A stretch of 64,000 nt of DNA from Opitutaceae bacterium (GCA_015075305.1 JABTUS010000003.1:372001-436000); one strand, 5' to 3'; positions 42,011 to 51,643 are shown, numbered from the stretch's first letter. Made by a program: numbers and translations. Notes: generated by a model from the letters alone, not told the origin.

Positions 42011-43258
42011 ATGGATACCCCTTCGCGGCTTCCGGTGAGACGTCGGGAGATTTTCGGGTGGTGCTGCTTCGATTTCGCGAATTCGTCGTTCACGACGATC
42101 ATCATCACGGTCGTCTACGCGACGTACTTCAGCAAGGCCGTGGCGCTCGGCGATCCGGCTGCCTCGAGCTGGTGGGGAAGGGCGCTGTCGTTGTCGCAGG
42201 TCATCGTGATTCTCTTCTCTCCGTGGATAGGCGCAGTGGCGGATTTTACGGCCAGGAAGAAGCGGTTTCTCATGTGGTCGGCGGGTGTGTGTTCGATCGC
42301 GACGGCATGCCTCTATTTCACCGGGTCGAACGACGTGCTGCTCGCGCTCTCGATCGTCGTGGTGGCCAACATTGCGTTTTCCGTGGGCGACAACCTGTGC
42401 GCGAGTTTTCTCCCGGAGATCAGCACACCGGAGAACGTCGGTCGCATCTCGGGGTTCGGCTGGGGTTTCGGATATGTCGGCGGACTGCTGAGCCTGGGGC
42501 TGGCGCTTGTCATCATCGAGGGACTGAAGGCCTCGGCGAGATGGACGTTCCTGATGACGGGCCTGTTCTTCCTGCTTGCGAGCCTGCCCACGCAGATCCT
42601 GCTTCGCGAGCGCGCGGTGCCGAAGCCGCTGCCTGCGGGCGCGAGTCATTTCTCCGTGGGGTGGGGTGCGATTGCGAGGACCCTGCGCGAGCTTCCGGCG
42701 CATCGCACGCTGGCGATATTCTTTCTTTCCTTCACGGCGTTCATGTCGGGGCTGATGGCGGTCATTGTCTTCGCGTCACTTTTCGGCCAGAATGTCCTTC
42801 ATCTGACGCAGTCGGAGAACATCATGCTTTTCGCCGCGCTGCAGATCACGAGCACGCTGGGCGCGCTTGGCTTCGGCCTCCTCCAGGATCGTGTGGGGGC
42901 CAAGCCGTCCCTCGTCATGTCGCTCCTGATGTGGCTGATCGTTTCGGTCTGGGCGGCGTATTGCCGGACCAAGATGGAGTTCTTTCTGATCGGCGGCATC
43001 GCGGGCTTTGCGATGGGTTCGCTGCAGGCGACGAGCCGCGCGGTGGTGGCGTCGCTGACACCGCCCGGAAGAAGCGGGGAGTTTTTCGGATTCTGGGGAC
43101 TTTTCGGCAAGCTCGGCGCGGTGATCGGCCCCCTGGCGATGGGCGAACTGGCCACCCTGCTTGGCTACCGCACGGCGGTGCTTCTCAACGGGATTTTCTT
43201 CCTTTTGGGTTTGATGATCGTCCTTCCGCTCTCGCTGGCGAGGCCATCGAGGCGGTAG
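42011..43258 (+). CDS. UMF1-family MFS transporter
   Basis: A 415-residue, 12-helix major facilitator. The N-terminus FGWCCFDFANSSFTTIIITV carries the (W/Y)xxYDxANS motif of the unknown major facilitator family 1 (related to yeast Atg22). Other features are PWIGAVADFTARKKRFLMWS, the MFS loop motif, and TSRAVVASLTPPGRSGEFFG in the second half. Substrate unknown, possibly amino acids by analogy with Atg22. It is monocistronic, convergent with the PAP2 gene downstream. Confidence 0.88.
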   Translation: MDTPSRLPVRRREIFGWCCFDFANSSFTTIIITVVYATYFSKAVALGDPAASSWWGRALSLSQVIVILFSPWIGAVADFTARKKRFLMWSAGVCSIATACLYFTGSNDVLLALSIVVVANIAFSVGDNLCASFLPEISTPENVGRISGFGWGFGYVGGLLSLGLALVIIEGLKASARWTFLMTGLFFLLASLPTQILLRERAVPKPLPAGASHFSVGWGAIARTLRELPAHRTLAIFFLSFTAFMSGLMAVIVFASLFGQNVLHLTQSENIMLFAALQITSTLGALGFGLLQDRVGAKPSLVMSLLMWLIVSVWAAYCRTKMEFFLIGGIAGFAMGSLQATSRAVVASLTPPGRSGEFFGFWGLFGKLGAVIGPLAMGELATLLGYRTAVLLNGIFFLLGLMIVLPLSLARPSRR

Positions 43259-43286
43259 CGCCGCGCGGGCGTTTGGGAGAGCAGCC

Positions 43287-44006
43287 TCACGGACGCGTCT
43301 GACCGATCGCTGCGGGTGTGGTGACGCGAAGGATCCGCCTCCACACCAGGAACAGGATCCAGGCAATGAGAGCCGTCACCACCGTGTGGCTGAGAAAATG
43401 CGCACCTTTCGCCATTTGATAAAACCCCATGATGCAGCCTGCGGCGAGTCCCGGGACGATCGTCAGGACGCGTGCACGCCGGGAGCTGGCGAGACCCACG
43501 AGGCCCAGCAGCGCGAAACCGCCGCTGGCGTGACCCGCCGGAAAGCAGTGTCCGCACCGGGTGGGCCTGTCTGAATCGGAATGGCGCTCGAGAACCCGGA
43601 CGTAGGGTTGGTCCCCTCCATAGGCGCGTATTTCAGACGGGCAGAAAACATTCGTGACCGACTTCAATTCCCCGATGAAGGCGGGAACCGTTCCGAGGGT
43701 TAGGAAGGCGACGAGCAGATTTCTTCGGACCGGCTCCGGAACGTGAAGACGGTTCCGCCAGGATTGCGGTCCGACAACGAGCGCGATGAGCGCGACCCCC
43801 ATCGTGATGAGCACCAGCTTGGGACCGGTGTAGAACAATGCCCGCGGCACTGCGGCATGGGCATCGATCAGCCAGCGCCTTGCCGCGAAGTCATACAGAT
43901 GATTCTGGACGAGCAGATCGAGAGGCGTGACCTCGAACAGCAGGAATGTCAGCGCCAGTGTGCCGACGGCTGGCCACAGTGTCCGGTCAATTCCTGTTCG
44001 CGACAT
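43287..44006 (-). CDS. PAP2-family membrane phosphatase
   Basis: A 239-residue membrane protein with the acid-phosphatase signature split as KSVTNVFCP, GHCFPAGHASGGFALLGLV (catalytic His region) and KGAHFLSHTVVTALIAW (second His, with Ser-His). The KxxxxxxRP first part is altered (KSVTNVFCP in place of a typical Arg-Pro), as in lipid A 1-phosphatase-like members. Its start overlaps the sulfatase-fold gene by 20 bases, so both are co-transcribed; together they suggest lipid A or other lipid headgroup modification. Confidence 0.85.
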   Translation of the reverse strand: MSRTGIDRTLWPAVGTLALTFLLFEVTPLDLLVQNHLYDFAARRWLIDAHAAVPRALFYTGPKLVLITMGVALIALVVGPQSWRNRLHVPEPVRRNLLVAFLTLGTVPAFIGELKSVTNVFCPSEIRAYGGDQPYVRVLERHSDSDRPTRCGHCFPAGHASGGFALLGLVGLASSRRARVLTIVPGLAAGCIMGFYQMAKGAHFLSHTVVTALIAWILFLVWRRILRVTTPAAIGQTRP

Positions 44007-46020
44007 GCTGCATGCTCTCCGAACTCTGGATTGCGCCCTGGCCGCCGTGCGCGAACAGCCAGCTCGCCGATTGATAGTACGCGATGGCATCGTCGACCAG
44101 CGAGGGGTCCGTCGGCTGGGGCGTGCCTGACTGCCGCATCTCGTCGTACTTGAACGCGAGTGACTGCCGGACAGGTTTGAGCACGGTCAGCGTGCCGTCC
44201 TTGAAGTATCCAAGCTTCTGGTAGTTTCCCAGCAGGGCCCGCCCGGAAAATCCGTCGGGCTGGTCGATCACATTCCATCCGTAGAACCGGCTCGGGTATG
44301 TCCACCCGAGCAGAGCCAGAAGCGTGGGAGCGACGTCGATCTGACTCGTGATGGTCTTCACGACACCCGGCTTGATCTGTCCGCCGGGCGCATAAATCAG
44401 CAGCGGGATGTGATAGTTCTGCAGTGGCAGCTCGGATTTGCCCGCGCTTGAGGCGCAATGATCGGCGACGATGATGAACACGGTGTTCTTGTACCAGGGC
44501 TTTGACTCGCAGTCGTGAAGGAGCTTCGCAATCGCGTAGTCCGTGTATTTCACCGCTCCCAGCCTTCCGGAAATCTTGGAAGGCAGGTCGATGCGCCCGG
44601 CCGGATACGTGTAGGGGCGGTGATTGGACGTGGTCATGACGAATTGAAAGAACGGCTTGTGCTCCTGATCGCTGCGATCGGCGCTTGCTATCGCCCAGCG
44701 GAACAAGTCCTCGTCGCACGCGCCCCAGACGTTCGCGAAGGTGACTTCGCTCCCGGGCACGGCGTTTCGGTCGATGATCTCGTAGCCGTTGCCGCCGAAA
44801 AAGTGGTTCATGTTGTCGAAGTAGCCGAATCCCCCGTAGATGAACTGCGTGCTGTAGCCGCGACTTCGAAAAACCGACCCGAGGGTGAACAGATTTTCGT
44901 TTCCGGGCCTCTTGATCAATGAGCGGCCAGGGGTGGGCGGGACGGAGAGCGTCAGCGCCTCCATGCCGCGGTCGGTCCGGTTTCCGGTCGCATAGAACGC
45001 ATCGAACACCAGGGCGTGAGGCACCAGTGCGTCCAGGTTGGGGGTCACGTTGTCCCGGCTGCCGTAGCGTGCCATGAAGCTGGCGCTCAGGCTTTCAACC
45101 GTGATCTGGATGACATTGAGGTGTTTCTCCGGCCCGTGATTTGAGACCAGGCGCAGCAGGTTGTCCTCGGCGCCGCCAAGGAAGCTGGAATGATCGCCCG
45201 CGGTGATGCCGCGCACCCGATGAAATGCGGCCTCCGTCGGCAGTGTCGGATAGAAGCGATCGTAGTCGATCTCGTTGGCGCGAAATGCGGCAAACAGGGA
45301 CCACAATCCGTTCCTGGCCAGTTCGCGGTTGTAGTTGTTCGAGAAATTGGGAATCGCCCCCTCGCTGAGCGCCAAACCAAGGGTGAGGCAGAACAGGCAT
45401 GCGAGCGCTGCGGTTCTCCAGCGGCGGCCCGCGGGTTCATCGGCATTGTCCAGCCAGAGCGACAGCCATCCGAGATTTCGGACAGCCAGATACATCGCCG
45501 CCGCGCCCACCGCGATTCCGGAAAGTATCAGCGGCATCGGATAGGATTCCCGGATGTTTCCAATGACCTCGGTTGTATAGACAAGATAGTCGACGGCTAT
45601 GAAGTTGAAGCGAACGCCGAATTCGTCCCAGAACACCCATTCGGCAACGGCGCCAAAGAGCAGCGCATAGGAGATGACAAACACGAACAGGTGGACTCCA
45701 AGGCGCGCCCAGGCGGAGGAGAAAAAGCGGCGCGGGAGGGCGGCGAGGATGAGCATGAGCGGGATGCAATACCATGCCGCGCTGCCGAGGTCGAAAAATT
45801 CGCCCAGGGCAAAGGCGCCCAGCAGGCTGCCGTTCCAGGACACCTCTCCAGCGGACTTGACGAGAAGGGCGATGCGCACCGCCAGACTGACGGTGAGCGC
45901 GAGAAGGGCGACCAAGAACGCCAGACCGCAGCGCTGCTTCAGGCCCGCCTTGGCGACGCTCACGATGTTTGTTCGAGTCGTGTGTGCTTGCACGCCTTGT
46001 AGGAGCGGCGTTCGCGGCAA
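43987..46020 (-). CDS. LTA synthase-like / phosphoethanolamine transferase-like membrane enzyme
   Basis: A 677-residue protein with five N-terminal membrane helices (to about residue 215) and a periplasmic sulfatase-fold domain. Metal/active-site segments: NVIQITVESLSASFM, YATGNRTDRGMEALTL (nucleophile Thr349), FFQFVMTTSNHRPY and FIIVADHCASSAGKS. Enzymes of this type move phosphoglycerol or phosphoethanolamine onto envelope lipids or glycans. With the overlapping PAP2 gene and a divergent two-component system, it looks like an envelope-modification locus like eptA/lpxE-type systems. Substrate not determinable. Confidence 0.85.
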   Translation of the reverse strand: MPRTPLLQGVQAHTTRTNIVSVAKAGLKQRCGLAFLVALLALTVSLAVRIALLVKSAGEVSWNGSLLGAFALGEFFDLGSAAWYCIPLMLILAALPRRFFSSAWARLGVHLFVFVISYALLFGAVAEWVFWDEFGVRFNFIAVDYLVYTTEVIGNIRESYPMPLILSGIAVGAAAMYLAVRNLGWLSLWLDNADEPAGRRWRTAALACLFCLTLGLALSEGAIPNFSNNYNRELARNGLWSLFAAFRANEIDYDRFYPTLPTEAAFHRVRGITAGDHSSFLGGAEDNLLRLVSNHGPEKHLNVIQITVESLSASFMARYGSRDNVTPNLDALVPHALVFDAFYATGNRTDRGMEALTLSVPPTPGRSLIKRPGNENLFTLGSVFRSRGYSTQFIYGGFGYFDNMNHFFGGNGYEIIDRNAVPGSEVTFANVWGACDEDLFRWAIASADRSDQEHKPFFQFVMTTSNHRPYTYPAGRIDLPSKISGRLGAVKYTDYAIAKLLHDCESKPWYKNTVFIIVADHCASSAGKSELPLQNYHIPLLIYAPGGQIKPGVVKTITSQIDVAPTLLALLGWTYPSRFYGWNVIDQPDGFSGRALLGNYQKLGYFKDGTLTVLKPVRQSLAFKYDEMRQSGTPQPTDPSLVDDAIAYYQSASWLFAHGGQGAIQSSESMQHVANRN

Positions 46021-46031
46021 ATGTTAGAAAG

Positions 46032-46069
46032 ATTACGCGATCGTAATGTTTTCGACATGCTCCCGTAAT
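46032..46069. promoter_or_regulatory. Candidate operator between LTA-synthase-like gene and response regulator
   Basis: Inverted repeat ATTACG-CGAT-CGTAAT at 46032-46047, with a third copy of CGTAAT at 46064-46069, in the gap shared by two divergent transcription units. OmpR-type regulators usually bind repeated half-sites, so this may be the binding site of the adjacent response regulator. Confidence 0.4.
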
Positions 46070-46229
46070 CCTCTCCCAGAGATCGTCGGAGCGGCGTTGA
46101 ATGCAATGAGCATGCGGCATGGGAGAGGCCCCCGCTTTCATGTCGCTCTGCATCGGGATTGCCAGCTGGCGGAGCTTCCTTTCTATCGACCGTGGCGTCG
46201 CGCAAGCGTCATTGTCGCGACCCGTACCC

Positions 46230-46904
46230 ATGCGCATCCTGGTGGTTGAGGACGAAAGGAAGGTGGCGGCCATGATCAAGGCCGGTCTGGAGGAGCGCGG
46301 ATACGCTGCGGAAGTGTGTCATGATGGCGAATCGGCGATGGCGCGGGTCCTCGGCGAAAACTTCGATGCCATGATACTCGACGTCATGATTCCCGGCCGG
46401 GACGGCCTCAGTGTCCTGCGGAAACTGCGGGATGACGGCTGCGTGGTCTCGATCGTGCTTCTCACCGCGAGAGGGGAGCTCAACGAGCGCATTGAGGGCC
46501 TTGATCTCGGGGCCGATGACTATCTGTCGAAGCCGTTCTCGATGACCGAGCTCTTCGCGCGACTGAATGCGGTGCTGAGGAGGCGCACGGGCGTCGGGCT
46601 CAACATTCACCGCTATGCGAATCTGACGCTGAACCTGGCGACGCGCGAGGTGCGGCGCGGCGACCAGGAGATCGAGCTCACGATGAGGGAGTTCGCGCTT
46701 CTCGAATGCCTCCTTCGCACGCCGGGCAAGGTTGTCAGCCGCGTCGAGCTGAGCCAGAACGTCTGGGGACACCAGTTTGATCCGGGCACCAATTTCGTCG
46801 ATGTGGCGATGCAGCGCCTGCGCCGGAAGGTGGACGATCCATTTCCGGAGAAGCTTCTCCAGACCCATCGGGGAGTGGGCTACGCGATTCGCTCTGAGTC
46901 ATGA
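46230..46904 (+). CDS. OmpR-family response regulator
   Basis: A 224-residue two-component regulator. Receiver: MRILVVEDERKVAAMIKAGL, phosphorylation site Asp51 in MILDVMIPGRDG, Thr in VLLTARGE and Lys in DYLSKPF. The C-terminal winged helix (LTMREFALLECLLRTPGKVV; VDVAMQRLRRKVDDPF; HRGVGYAIR) binds DNA. The start is chosen at 46230 because this gives the canonical N-terminus, though the frame is open to 46119. It overlaps the histidine kinase by 4 bases and is divergent from the LTA-synthase-like/PAP2 pair, its likely targets. Confidence 0.92.
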   Translation: MRILVVEDERKVAAMIKAGLEERGYAAEVCHDGESAMARVLGENFDAMILDVMIPGRDGLSVLRKLRDDGCVVSIVLLTARGELNERIEGLDLGADDYLSKPFSMTELFARLNAVLRRRTGVGLNIHRYANLTLNLATREVRRGDQEIELTMREFALLECLLRTPGKVVSRVELSQNVWGHQFDPGTNFVDVAMQRLRRKVDDPFPEKLLQTHRGVGYAIRSES

Positions 46905-48268
46905 AGCCGCTCCCCATCCGCTGGAGGTTTGCCGTCTGGACGTCGGGCATGACGACCTTCATTCTGCTCATCTATTCCGGATTCACGCTGCTCAACTTCT
47001 TTCAGGAGCAGATCGAGGCGGTCGATCTGGAGATAGCGGCGGAGGGAAACCGCCTGCTTGGCATGAAGGACCTCGCCGAAATGGAAGAGGAGGCGAGGGA
47101 GGTTGAATTGTATGCCCCCTGGCTCGGGCATGCGGTGCTCGATGACATTGGATCGGTGAACTTCCGCAGCGCCCGGCTGACGGACAGGCTGGTGCGGGCC
47201 GCGCACGAGACGGGCGTGCCGCGAACGTTTCAGGAAGGCGGGGACAGCTGGAGGATCGCGGTGTTTTCCCGTTCGGGGATGTCGGTTCTCATTGCCTACA
47301 ACCTGGACGAGGTTTGGAGCACCCTGGAGGACCTCGTGATGGCGTATGCGTTTTCGCTGGCAATCGTGGTGGGCATCACGGCCGCATGCGGCTGGTGGAT
47401 TTCCGGACGACTGCTTCGGCCGCTTGGGGAACTCACTGCGGCGGTGGAGCGGGTCGAAACGGAGAAACTTGGCGAACGCATGTCTGTTCCGGCTGCGCGG
47501 GACGAACTTCAGCGCCTCACCATCGTTTTCAATGCGATGCTTGCGCGGCTGCAGGAGAGCTTCGAACAGGCGCAGCGATTTGCCGCCGACGCATCCCACG
47601 AGCTGCGGACACCGCTCACGATCATGCGGGGTGAGGTGGACGGCTTGATGCGCGCGCAGGACATTACCCCGGAGCACCAGAAAAGGCTGGTGAGCGTCCA
47701 GGAGGAGATTGCGCGCCTGCACCATATCACGGACAATCTGCTGTCGCTGGCCCGGTTCGACACGGGATCAGTGCAGATTCCCATGCAGGAATTGGATCTA
47801 TCCGCGCTCGTTGCGGAGGCCTGTGACGATGCTGAGCTTCTCGGGGAGAGCCGGCATGTCCGGATCGAGCGAGATTTGAACGGGCCGCAGAGGGTCGCCG
47901 GAGACAAATCTCACATCCGCCGCGTGGTGCTCAATCTGCTCGACAATGCGATCAAGTTCAACGTGCCCGGCGGGGTCGTACGCTGCTCGCTTGCCGCCGA
48001 GCGCACGGGAGCCGTGCTTCGAGTCGGAAACTCCGGGCCAGGCATCCCGTCCGAGATGAGGCCCCGGCTCTTTCAGCGTTTTTTTCGCGCGGATCTAAGC
48101 CGGGGTGACACTGATCGGGGGCATGGTCTCGGCCTGAGCCTCAGCCGCGAAATCGCGCGGGCGCACGGTGGCGACCTGCGGTTGTCGGACTCCACGACGG
48201 CCGATTGGACGGAGTTCGAGTTCACGATGCCCCCGGCGTTTGGAATCCCGGGATCCATGCGATCGTGA
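46901..48268 (+). CDS. Membrane sensor histidine kinase
   Basis: A 455-residue kinase with two membrane helices (about 12-32 and 148-168) enclosing a 115-residue periplasmic sensor, a HAMP domain (ISGRLLRPLGELTAAVERV), HisKA with His233 in ADASHELRTPLT, and a HATPase: N-box VVLNLLDNAIKFNV, G-boxes GNSGPGIP and DRGHGLGLSLSREI. Coupled to the response regulator by a 4-base overlap. The signal is unknown; an acidic periplasmic patch (EEEAREVELY) could sense cations or cationic peptides as in PmrB/PhoQ, which is speculation. Confidence 0.92.
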   Translation: MKPLPIRWRFAVWTSGMTTFILLIYSGFTLLNFFQEQIEAVDLEIAAEGNRLLGMKDLAEMEEEAREVELYAPWLGHAVLDDIGSVNFRSARLTDRLVRAAHETGVPRTFQEGGDSWRIAVFSRSGMSVLIAYNLDEVWSTLEDLVMAYAFSLAIVVGITAACGWWISGRLLRPLGELTAAVERVETEKLGERMSVPAARDELQRLTIVFNAMLARLQESFEQAQRFAADASHELRTPLTIMRGEVDGLMRAQDITPEHQKRLVSVQEEIARLHHITDNLLSLARFDTGSVQIPMQELDLSALVAEACDDAELLGESRHVRIERDLNGPQRVAGDKSHIRRVVLNLLDNAIKFNVPGGVVRCSLAAERTGAVLRVGNSGPGIPSEMRPRLFQRFFRADLSRGDTDRGHGLGLSLSREIARAHGGDLRLSDSTTADWTEFEFTMPPAFGIPGSMRS

Positions 48269-48324
48269 ATGCCGGATCGAGCGCGAGCCATTGACGCAAC
48301 CACGGGACAACCTAGCTTGGGCGG

Positions 48325-50448
48325 GTGCGTCTTGATGAACTTTCCAGCTTGCAGCAGTTGGTGCTGCCGGACCGGTGGCAGGCGGAGGCCATTCAGGCGC
48401 TGCGGGCGGGAAAGGATGTGATCGTCGACGCACCGACGGGGGCGGGGAAAACCTATGTTTTCGAGCGGTGGGCGGAGCAGACCAATTTTTCTAGGCGCGC
48501 GCTTTTCACCGTGCCGACGCGCGCGCTCGCCAACGACAAGTACGCCGAGTGGCGCGAGCGCGGCTGGCGGGTCGGCATCACGACCGGCGATCTCACCATC
48601 GACTCCCAGGCCCCCCTGGTTGTCGCCACGCTCGAGGCGGTGCAGCACCGGGTTGCGGCTCCGCGACACGAGTCGGGCGGCGATACGCCGCCGGAGTTCC
48701 GGCTGCTCGTTGTCGACGAATACCAGTGGCTCGCGGATGAGCACCGCGGCTCCCATTACGAGGGAGTTCTGCTTTCCGCCGCGCGAGGCCTGCAGTTGCT
48801 GCTGCTCTCCGGCGCGGTCGGGAATCCGGAGGATGTCGCAGCCTGGCTGAGGCGGCTCGGTCGCGACGTTGTCGTTGTTCAAACACGGCGGCGTCCCGTG
48901 CCGCTCGAGGAAGTCGAGGCTGATGATCTTGTGCGCGGTCTCCCGCGAACGGTGGAGGGATTCTGGTCGCGGCGCGTGGCGGGGGCGCTGCGCGAGGGGC
49001 TCGGGCCCGTGCTTGTCTTTGCTCCGCACCGCTCCGAGGTGGAGCGTCTGGCGCGACAGTTTGCGCGTGAGCTTCCCCTGCCGGATCCCCTGACATTGTC
49101 GCAGGAACAGGAGAGCGTCTGCGGACCTGGGCTGGCGAAGCTGCTGAAGGCGCGGGTGGCGTTTCACCACAGCGGTCTGACCTATGCGCAGCGCGCGGGT
49201 GTGATCGAACCGCTTGCGAAGGCCGGGCAGCTGCGCGCCGTCGTGGCGACGCTTGGTCTGAGCGCGGGCATCAATTTTTCCCTGCGCTCCGTCATGATCA
49301 CGGCGGGAAGCTATCGCCACGGCCAGCGCGAGCACGAGATCGAGCCGCATGAACTCCTGCAGATGGCGGGACGCGCGGGACGCCGGGGCCTCGATGAGAT
49401 GGGATACGTGCTCGTCAGCAGCTCGACGCCGCGGCTGCGGCGCGCGGCGCAGATGCGTTTGAAGCGTGCAGGGCCGCTGCCGTGGGCCTTCATGCTCCGG
49501 CAGCTCCGCGCCGGGGAAAACGTGCGCGCTGTGACGGCCGCCGCCGCGCATCGTTTTTTCACCGAGCAGCCGATGGTGCTTGGTGCGGAGCAGACAGGTC
49601 GGCGGCGATCCGGCGGTCTGCCGTGCGACCAGCGCACGGACACGGGACGCGCGAGACTCGTTCGACGGGAAAGGAACCCCTTCCCGGCGTGCCGCACCTG
49701 CGCGCATCGCGCGGAGTGCCTGGCACTTTCGCCGCAGCCCACGCTGCTCTGGCAGCTTCAGCGCGTGGGCGTGCTGGACCAGGAGCTCAGGCTCACGGCG
49801 CGCGGGGAGATTGTATCCAATTTTCTAGGACCGGAGGGGCTTGCGATCGCGGCGGCGCTGGAGGATCGTGCCTATCCCCTGGATGCGATCGTCTTTGACA
49901 TCGCGAACATCACGTCCGGCGAACGGTTTTCCGGAACCAACCCGCGCGTGCTCGGACGGCTCTCAGCGGTCTGTGAGAGGACCTATCGACGCCAGACAAT
50001 CGAGGGGTATCTCGAGAACGGCATTCCACCGCAGTATGGATTCGGTGCCGCGGACGTTGTGAAGGCGCGCGTTGAAGGCGAGCGCCTTCGCGCGCTTGTC
50101 GATGCGCAGGAGACCGCCGGTCGTGGGGACATTGATCGATTGATGACGGAGTGGCGCTCGCTGCTGAAACAGATCGCATCGGCTTCGCCGATCAGCGAAA
50201 CGGCGGTCTCTCACGGTTCCTGCTCACGACAACCCGGTGGAGAAGCGGCTGCGATTCGACTCATGGAACGGTGGGACAACCTTCGCTCACTCGCGCATGC
50301 TCACCTGAGTGAACTGCGCCCTGGGAGCCTGCCGGAACTGCCCGCGCTTCTGGCTGAGCAGCGGCGTCCGATCAATCATCGCTTCCACTCGCGAACGCAT
50401 GCGCAGACAATGAATCCCCTGGCGCGAAGGCCTGCGGTTTCCGCCTGA
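48325..50448 (+). CDS. Ski2-like superfamily 2 helicase with a four-cysteine motif
   Basis: A 707-residue helicase starting at GTG 48325. Motifs: Q-like LPDRWQAEAIQALRAG, Walker A DAPTGAGKT (35-43), Ia VPTRALANDK, DExH-box as DEYQ (131-134), SGAVGN (motif III), FAPHRSEVERLARQ, VVATLGLSAGINF and the motif VI QMAGRAGRRGLDEMGYV. That set is Ski2/Hel308/Mtr4-like, although the winged-helix/ratchet parts are short. An insert at 434-465 has Cys434, 456, 459, 465 in the spacing C-X21-C-X2-C-X5-C, as in AddB/Cas4 iron-sulfur domains. Function unknown: DNA repair or RNA metabolism. Confidence 0.85.
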   Translation: MRLDELSSLQQLVLPDRWQAEAIQALRAGKDVIVDAPTGAGKTYVFERWAEQTNFSRRALFTVPTRALANDKYAEWRERGWRVGITTGDLTIDSQAPLVVATLEAVQHRVAAPRHESGGDTPPEFRLLVVDEYQWLADEHRGSHYEGVLLSAARGLQLLLLSGAVGNPEDVAAWLRRLGRDVVVVQTRRRPVPLEEVEADDLVRGLPRTVEGFWSRRVAGALREGLGPVLVFAPHRSEVERLARQFARELPLPDPLTLSQEQESVCGPGLAKLLKARVAFHHSGLTYAQRAGVIEPLAKAGQLRAVVATLGLSAGINFSLRSVMITAGSYRHGQREHEIEPHELLQMAGRAGRRGLDEMGYVLVSSSTPRLRRAAQMRLKRAGPLPWAFMLRQLRAGENVRAVTAAAAHRFFTEQPMVLGAEQTGRRRSGGLPCDQRTDTGRARLVRRERNPFPACRTCAHRAECLALSPQPTLLWQLQRVGVLDQELRLTARGEIVSNFLGPEGLAIAAALEDRAYPLDAIVFDIANITSGERFSGTNPRVLGRLSAVCERTYRRQTIEGYLENGIPPQYGFGAADVVKARVEGERLRALVDAQETAGRGDIDRLMTEWRSLLKQIASASPISETAVSHGSCSRQPGGEAAAIRLMERWDNLRSLAHAHLSELRPGSLPELPALLAEQRRPINHRFHSRTHAQTMNPLARRPAVSA

Positions 50449-50528
50449 GCGGAGCGGCGGATCGCAGCGTGAAGAAGCTGGAAGCTCGTGCCGGGTTGCC
50501 AGCGGGGCGTGTGCATCAGCCGGTTTTC

Positions 50529-51389
50529 TCAGGACCAGCCGGACGCGAAGAGAAACCACCGGTCATGGGCGGCGGCGATTGAACTGCCGGTCTCCGCCGA
50601 TTGGAATGGCAGCGTTTCGAACCGGGGAAAATGCCCTGACAGGAGGCGTTCGAGTTCGATGCGCGCCGAGGTTCCGGAATTTTTCCCGCTCAGCATGAGA
50701 CCCTCCGTGGCGAGGCGCTTGAGCTCCGGCATCCAGGGCTCAAGTTCCGCGGGCGTGGTGTCGAGTGCGAGCGCGAACTTGAATCCTCCGGAACGGTAGG
50801 GTGTCGAGAAGTTCCGCGGCCGCGCGTGGGGCAGGCCCATCGCCGCGAGAAACTCGCAGGCTTCAGGACGGCCCTCGATGCCATGCCAGTGAATTCCGGA
50901 CAGGCAGAGGCTGCGCCCCACGTCACCGCGTCCACAGTTGAGCTCAACGATGCGATCCGCCGGTGAATGCAGGCTGCGTTTGATCAGCCGGGCCAGCGCC
51001 GGATAGGCGGGGTGACGCTGGTGTCCGGGCGACGGCGGGTGCGGCGGCTCGGCGGAGGCTGCGAATGCGATTGAGCGGTCGAGTGTGCCGACCAACTTTT
51101 CGCCGAGGAAGAAACGGAGTTCGACCGCGACTTGAGGCCGGGCTGGTATTGCCGGTGGAAACAGTCCGAGCGCGAACCCAGGTCTGATTGTCCCTGGCAG
51201 TGAAAGTGCGGCTGTCACGTCCTCCCGTGGAAACCAATGCAGCGTTCGTGCGGCGCATCGTCCATCGATCCATGCCTCGACTGAACTGAGCTGGGTGGGC
51301 GATTCCGGACCGACCGCCCAGCCTTCGAGCAGGACTCCACTGAGATTGCAGGTGGTCTGCGTGGTTGGTGCATCCAGACAGGCGCGCAT
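50529..51389 (-). CDS. Methyltransferase-like protein with an N-terminal beta domain
   Basis: A 286-residue protein. Residues 10-130 are beta-rich with no family I recognise (SGVLLEGWAVGPESP). Residues 155-260 resemble a class I SAM methyltransferase: RIVELNCGRGDVGRSL could be motif I (E-x-N-C-G-R-G in place of E-x-G-x-G-x-G), followed by WHGIEGRPEACEFLAAMGLP. Motifs IV-VI are weak, so the enzyme may be inactive or belong elsewhere. Borders the mobile element on its left. Confidence 0.5.
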   Translation of the reverse strand: MRACLDAPTTQTTCNLSGVLLEGWAVGPESPTQLSSVEAWIDGRCAARTLHWFPREDVTAALSLPGTIRPGFALGLFPPAIPARPQVAVELRFFLGEKLVGTLDRSIAFAASAEPPHPPSPGHQRHPAYPALARLIKRSLHSPADRIVELNCGRGDVGRSLCLSGIHWHGIEGRPEACEFLAAMGLPHARPRNFSTPYRSGGFKFALALDTTPAELEPWMPELKRLATEGLMLSGKNSGTSARIELERLLSGHFPRFETLPFQSAETGSSIAAAHDRWFLFASGWS

Positions 51390-51602
51390 GCCTTGATTGA
51401 CAGTTCAAACAAGACAGACGCCGAGAGGAAAGTGAGCCGGAAATTTCGATTGCGTGTGAAGAACTCGCGGACGTGGAAAGGCCGAGGGGCGTCGTAAGAA
51501 ATTCGCAATGAAATATCGTTGTTTTATATCTTATTTAATACCAGTATATAACAATAATAGTTCAATAGGCGAAATCGAGTGAAATTGCGGAAACCAGCGT
51601 GC
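51390..51602. other. AT-rich flank of the mobile element, no gene seen
   Basis: About 210 bases with no gene; from about 51510 it is strongly AT-rich (TTTTATATCTTATTTAATA), unlike the GC-rich chromosome. It probably contains the promoter of the upstream minus-strand gene. Confidence 0.4.
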
Positions 51603-51608
51603 TGTACG

Positions 51609-51643
51609 TTGACGTTGATCTTGTCACATTTTAAGGTGGGACA
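51609..51643. repeat. Left-end transposase-binding site (L1)
   Basis: Terminal inverted repeat core plus the rest of the site, ending TTAAGGTGGGACA. The 28 bases 51616-51643 recur exactly at 62331-62358. It is the only such site visible at the left end. Confidence 0.75.
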
